Source: G965207335 sp965207335 (GTDB lineage Bacteria; Pseudomonadota; Gammaproteobacteria; PS1; Pseudothioglobaceae). Taken from it: a stretch of 64,000 nt of DNA. Within the stretch, counting starts at the first letter, position 1. Each line of letters begins with the position of its first letter. Location: positions 62,001 to 126,000 of the forward strand of contig OZ242267.1 in NCBI GenBank assembly GCA_965207335.1, written 5' to 3'. Shown here in pieces: positions 32,401 to 38,400 of this stretch. Below the pieces are notes generated by a model. That model did no database searches. It saw only the letters and a program-made list of their open reading frames with translations, and had not been told where the DNA came from. Position numbers and translations under genes: made by a program.

Positions 32401-35400
32401 TTAGATGGTGATAATGTTAGTTGGTCTGGTACTAGTGCTAATGGTGGCACTGTAACATTTTCTCAAGCAAGTCCTAACTCTGCTACAAGCACAACCGATG
32501 TCATGTTCCAACCATCAAATGACTTTGCTGGTGATACTAGTGTTGTTGTTAGTTTAACAGCAGGTACTGAAATAACTAGTGCTACTATTAACATAACTAT
32601 AATACCAGTTGCAAGTGCTAGTGATTCTAGTTTTACATTGTCAAGCAATACTGCTACTGTTGGCAATAATATTGCTGTTACTATTACTATAATGGGTAGA
32701 AATAATGACAATAGTCTTACCTCAGCTGCTGGTAATGTGACTTTTACTATAAACAATAATGGTACTGGCTCACTTACAACAACAAGTCAAACAGGTACAT
32801 ACTTATTAAGTGTCTCAAATAATACTACAGGTGTTGCAAACTTAGATATTGCAGTTGATGGTGCATTTATTGGCACTCAAAATATAACATTTAACCCAGA
32901 CACTGTACTTGCATCAACTTCTATTATATCAGGCAATGTTACTAATACCCTAATAGCAGGCTTGTCTATATCATTTGATGTACAATTAAGAGATAGATTT
33001 GCTAACAATACCTCTGGTAGTAGTATTACCGCAGTATTTAGTAATATCCCTAGTTATGGTAGTTTTACCATTACTAATGTTAATATTAATACTGGCTCTG
33101 CAAGTATTACTTATAATGCTAGCAAAGCAGGTATAGATACTATGGTTATATCTGTAAATGGCACTGTAATTGCATCAAGAACAATTACTACCTTTGCTAG
33201 TAAAGTTGATAAAGGTAATTCAACTATAACAGGTAATGCTACTACTAATATTAATACAAGTAACTCAATTACCTTTACTGCTATTTTAAAAGACAGATTT
33301 GGCAATAATATCACTGCAATAGCTAGTAGTTTTACCTTTACAGGTATTACAAGCGGTGGCACTTTTACAGTTACAGATATAAATAGCAATATAGCAACTC
33401 TAACCTTTACTCAACAATTAGCTGGCACTGATACCCTAACTATTGCCTATGATGATGTAGTGCTTGCAACTAGAACAGTTATTGCTAGTAGTGTTCAAGC
33501 TGATAAAGACAACTCAAGTGTATCTGGAAGTACTGCTACTATTAATATTAATACAAGTAACTTAATTACCTTTACTGTTATTTTAAAAGATAGTCTTGGT
33601 AATAATATTACTGCAATAGCTAGTAGTTTTACCTTTACAGGTATTACAACCAATGGTACTATTACAGTTACAGATGTAAATAGCAATATAGCAATTCTAA
33701 CCTTTACTCCGCAGTTAGTTGGAACTGATACCTTAATTATTATCTATGGCGGTGTGCTACTTGCAACTAGGACTATTATTACTCATAGTATTCAAGTTGA
33801 TATAAATAACTCAACTATAACAGGTAATGCTACTACTAATATCAGTGCAGATGTTTCAATTACATTTACTGCTATTTTAAAGGATAGTTTTGGTAACAAT
33901 GTTACTGCAATAGCTAGCAGTTTTACCTTTACAGGTGTTACTAACAGTGGCACTATTACAGTTACAAACACAAACACCAATAGCAATATAGCAACTCTAA
34001 CCTTTACTCAACAATTAGCTGGCACTGATACCCTAACTATTGCCTATGATGATGTAGTGCTTGCAACTAGGACTATTATTACAAATAGTGGTAGGGTTAA
34101 TAAAGATAACTCAACTATAACAGGTAATGCTACCACTAATATTAGTGCAGATGTTTCAATTACCTTTACTGTTATTTTAAAAGATAGTTTTGGCAATAAC
34201 ATTACCGTAATAGCTAGTAGTTTTACTTTATCTGGTATTACCAACAGTGGCACTATTACGACTGCAAACACTAATAACAATATAGCAACCCTAACCTTTA
34301 CTCCGCAATTAGTTGGCACTGATACCTTGACTATTACCTATGATGGTGTGCTACTTGCAACTAGGACGGTTATTACCTCTTTTGGTAGGACTAATAAAGA
34401 TAATTCAACTATAACAGACAACGCTAGTACTAATATTAATACAAGTAACTCAATTATCTTTACTGTTATTTTAAAAGACAGATTTGGCAATAATATTCCT
34501 GCAATAGCTAGCAGTTTTACTTTATCTGGTATTACAAGCGGTGGCACTATTACGACTGCAAACACTAATAACAATATAGCAACTCTAACCTTTACCCCAC
34601 AATTAGTTGGCACTGACACCTTGACTATTACCTATGATGGTGTACTACTTGCAACTAGAATGATTATTACAAATAACATTCAATTTGATGCAAATAACTC
34701 AAGTGTATCAGGTAACACTACTACTAATATTAGTGCAGATGTTTCAATTACCTTTACTGTTATTTTAAAAGACAGATTTGGCAATAATATTCCTGCAATA
34801 GCTAGTAGTTTTACCTTTACAGGTGTTACAAGCGGTGGCACTATTACGACTGCAAACACTAATAACAATATAGCAACTCTAACTTTTACTCCGCAATTAG
34901 TTGGCACTGACACCCTAACTATTGCCTATGATAATATAGGACTTGCAACTAGAGTTATTATTATAAATAGTGGTAGGGTTAATAAAGATAACTCAACTAT
35001 AACAGGTAATGCTACCACTAATATTAGTGCAGATGTTTCAATTACCTTTACTGTTATTTTAAAAGATAGTTTTGGCAATAATATTCTTGCAATAGCTAGT
35101 AGTTTTACCTTTACAGGCATTACCAACAATGGCACTATTACGGCTACAAACACTAATAATATAGCAACTCTAACCTTTACTCCACAGTTAGTTGGCACTG
35201 ATACCTTAATTATTGCCTATGATAATGTAGTGCTTGCAACTAGGACTATTATTACAAGTAATGGCATAGTTAATAAAGATAACTCAACTATAACAGGTAA
35301 TGCTAGTACTAATATTATTGCAGGCAATTCAATTACCTTTACCGCTACTTTAAAAGATAGTTTTGGCAATAATATCACTGCAATAGCTAGTAGTTTTACT

Positions 35401-38400
35401 TTATCTGGTATTACCAACAATGGCACTTTTACGGTTACAAATACTAATAACAATATAGCAACCCTAACTTTTACTCCGCAATCTACTGGTACTGACACTC
35501 TAACTATTACTTACGGTGATATAGTGCTTGCAACTAGAGCAGTAGTTACTAGTGTTAAACCAAGTTTTACCTTAGCCACTAATATTATTAGTTTACATAA
35601 AAATGCCTCTAATACTATTCGTTACCAATTAGCAATTACTGATATTACAGACCTAGATAATGTTAATAATACATTTGGTATATCAACAACAGGCAATACT
35701 ATATTTACCACAAACCCTGCACCTGTTGTATCATTTGCAACTAATGCTATTGTTACGACAATGATATTAAGTAGCACCCCAACTACTGCTAATCTTTACT
35801 TTACCATAATCCCAGATACCATAGGCACAGGGTTTATTAATATTAGTTTACAAGACATATTCGGCAATACTACAACAAAACTAGTAATAGTTACGGTCAG
35901 CGAATTTGATAGTGAGCCTGTAATTACTAATGCCTTTGATAGTCGTTTACAAAGTGTTGCTATTTATGGTGGTCATTTATATGCCCATTCTAATATTGCT
36001 GGTAATGGGGATAGTAATGCTGTTTATAAACAAATTAATACAGAGTTAAACGGCTATTTTGCTAATATTAATAGTATTGAAGAAGAAAATGTACTTAACA
36101 GCCTGATGGGTAGTGGTTGGGAAGGCTTAGTCTCTGATGCTAATGTCAATAATGGAGCATACCCCATTAATTTAGTATTACAAGACAATATAGGCGACAC
36201 TCCCCATTCTGTTGTTGCCTCAGCGGGTAATTATACTATTTATCCTGGATTTTATGATTTTCAAAATTGGAGTACTGGATCACCAAATACTAACCATCCT
36301 GCCTCTGAATATGCTAATGGCTTTTTGCTTCGTAAAATTCAAAGATTTTTATTTAGTGAAGATGTTACTTTTCAAGAGAGAGACTCGCGTCATGAATTCC
36401 CTAATGGGTTTGCTCCAACAACTACTATAACAGCCAACCTAACACAAGGTAATAGTCAAGCAAGTAAAATAGCAACCCTATCAGGCTTTGACTTAGATGG
36501 TGATAATTTAATTTGGTCAGCTATAGATATAAGTGGTAATAGCACTATTACTTTTAGCACAACCAATATTTTAACACCTACTAGTACTGTTAGTGTTTTT
36601 CATCAAGTAAGTCCTAGTTTTGCTGGTACTACTACTGTTATTGTTAGTCTAACAGCTAATAATAAAACAACTAATGCTACTATTAACATAACTATAATAC
36701 CAGTGGCAAGTGCTAATGATTCTAGTTTTACGCTATCAAGTAATAGCACTACTGTTAGTAACAGTGTTGGTGCTACTATTACTATATTAGATTTTAGCAA
36801 TAATCCAATCGCTGGTAATGTGACTTTTACTATAAGCAATAATGGTACTGCCTCACTTAGTACAACAAGTCAAACAGGCGTTTATTTATTAAGTGTATCA
36901 AATACTATATCAGGCACTACAACTATAACTATTGCAGTTGATGGCGCTACTATTGGTACTCAAAATATAAACTTTAACCCAGGTACTGCACTAGCATCAA
37001 CTTCTATTATATCAGGCAATGTTACTAATACTCTAATAGCAGGCTTGTCTATATCATTTGATGTACAATTAAGAGATACATTTGATAATAACACTTCTGG
37101 TAGTATCGTAGTAGATTTTAATAACACTCCTAGCAATATTATTTATGGAAGTTTTACCATTACTAATGTTAATATTAATACTGGCTCTGCAAGTATTACC
37201 TATAATGCTAGTAAAGCAGGTACAGATACTATGGTTATATCTGTAAATGGTACTATAATTGCATCAAGAACAATTACTACCTTTGCTGGTAAAGTTGATA
37301 AAGATAATTCAACTATAACAGGTAATGCTACCACTAATATTAGTGCAGACAACTCAATTACCTTTACTGTTATTTTAAAAGACAGATTTGGCAATAATAT
37401 TACTGCAATAGCTAGTAGTTTTACCTTTACAGGTGTTACTAACAATGGTACTTTTACGGTTACAAACACTAATAATAATATAGCAACTCTAACCTTTACT
37501 CCGCAATTAGTTGGTACTGACAACCTAACTATTGCCTATGATGGTGTACTACTTGCAACTAGGACTATTATTACAAGTAATGGCAGGGTCAATAAAGATA
37601 ATTCAACTATAACAGGTAATGCTACTACTAATATTATTGCAGACAACTCAATTATCTTTACTGCTACTTTAAAGGATAGTTTTGGTAATAATATTACTGC
37701 AATAGCTAGTAGTTTTACCTTTACAGGTATTACAAACGGTGGTACTATTACAGTTACAGATACTAATAACAATATAGCAACTCTAACTTTTACTCCGCAA
37801 TCTACTGGCACTGACACCCTAACTATTACCTATGATGATGTACTACTTGCAACTAGGACGGTTATTACTCATAGTATTCAAGCTGATATAAATAATTCAA
37901 CTATAACAGGTAATGCTATTACTAATATTAATACAAGTAACTCAATTACCTTTACTGCTATTTTAAAAGATAGTTTTGGCAATAATATTACTGCAATAGC
38001 TAGTAGTTTTACCTTTACAGGTATTACAAGCGGCGGCACTATTACAGTTACAGATACTAATAATAATCTAGCAACTCTAACTTTTACTCCGCAATCTGCT
38101 GGCACTGATACCCTAACTATTGCCTATGGTGGTATAGAACTTGCAACTAGGACTATTATTACTCATAGTATTCAAGTTGATATAAATAACTCAACTATAA
38201 CAGACAACGCTAGTACTAATATTAATACAAGTAACTCAATTACATTTACTGCTATTTTAAAAGATAGTTTTGACAATAATATTACTGCAATAGCTAGTAG
38301 TTTTACCTTTACAGGTATTACAAGCGGCGGCACTATTACAGTTACAGATGTAAATAGCAATATAGCAATTCTAACCTTTACTCCGCAATTAGTTGGTACT

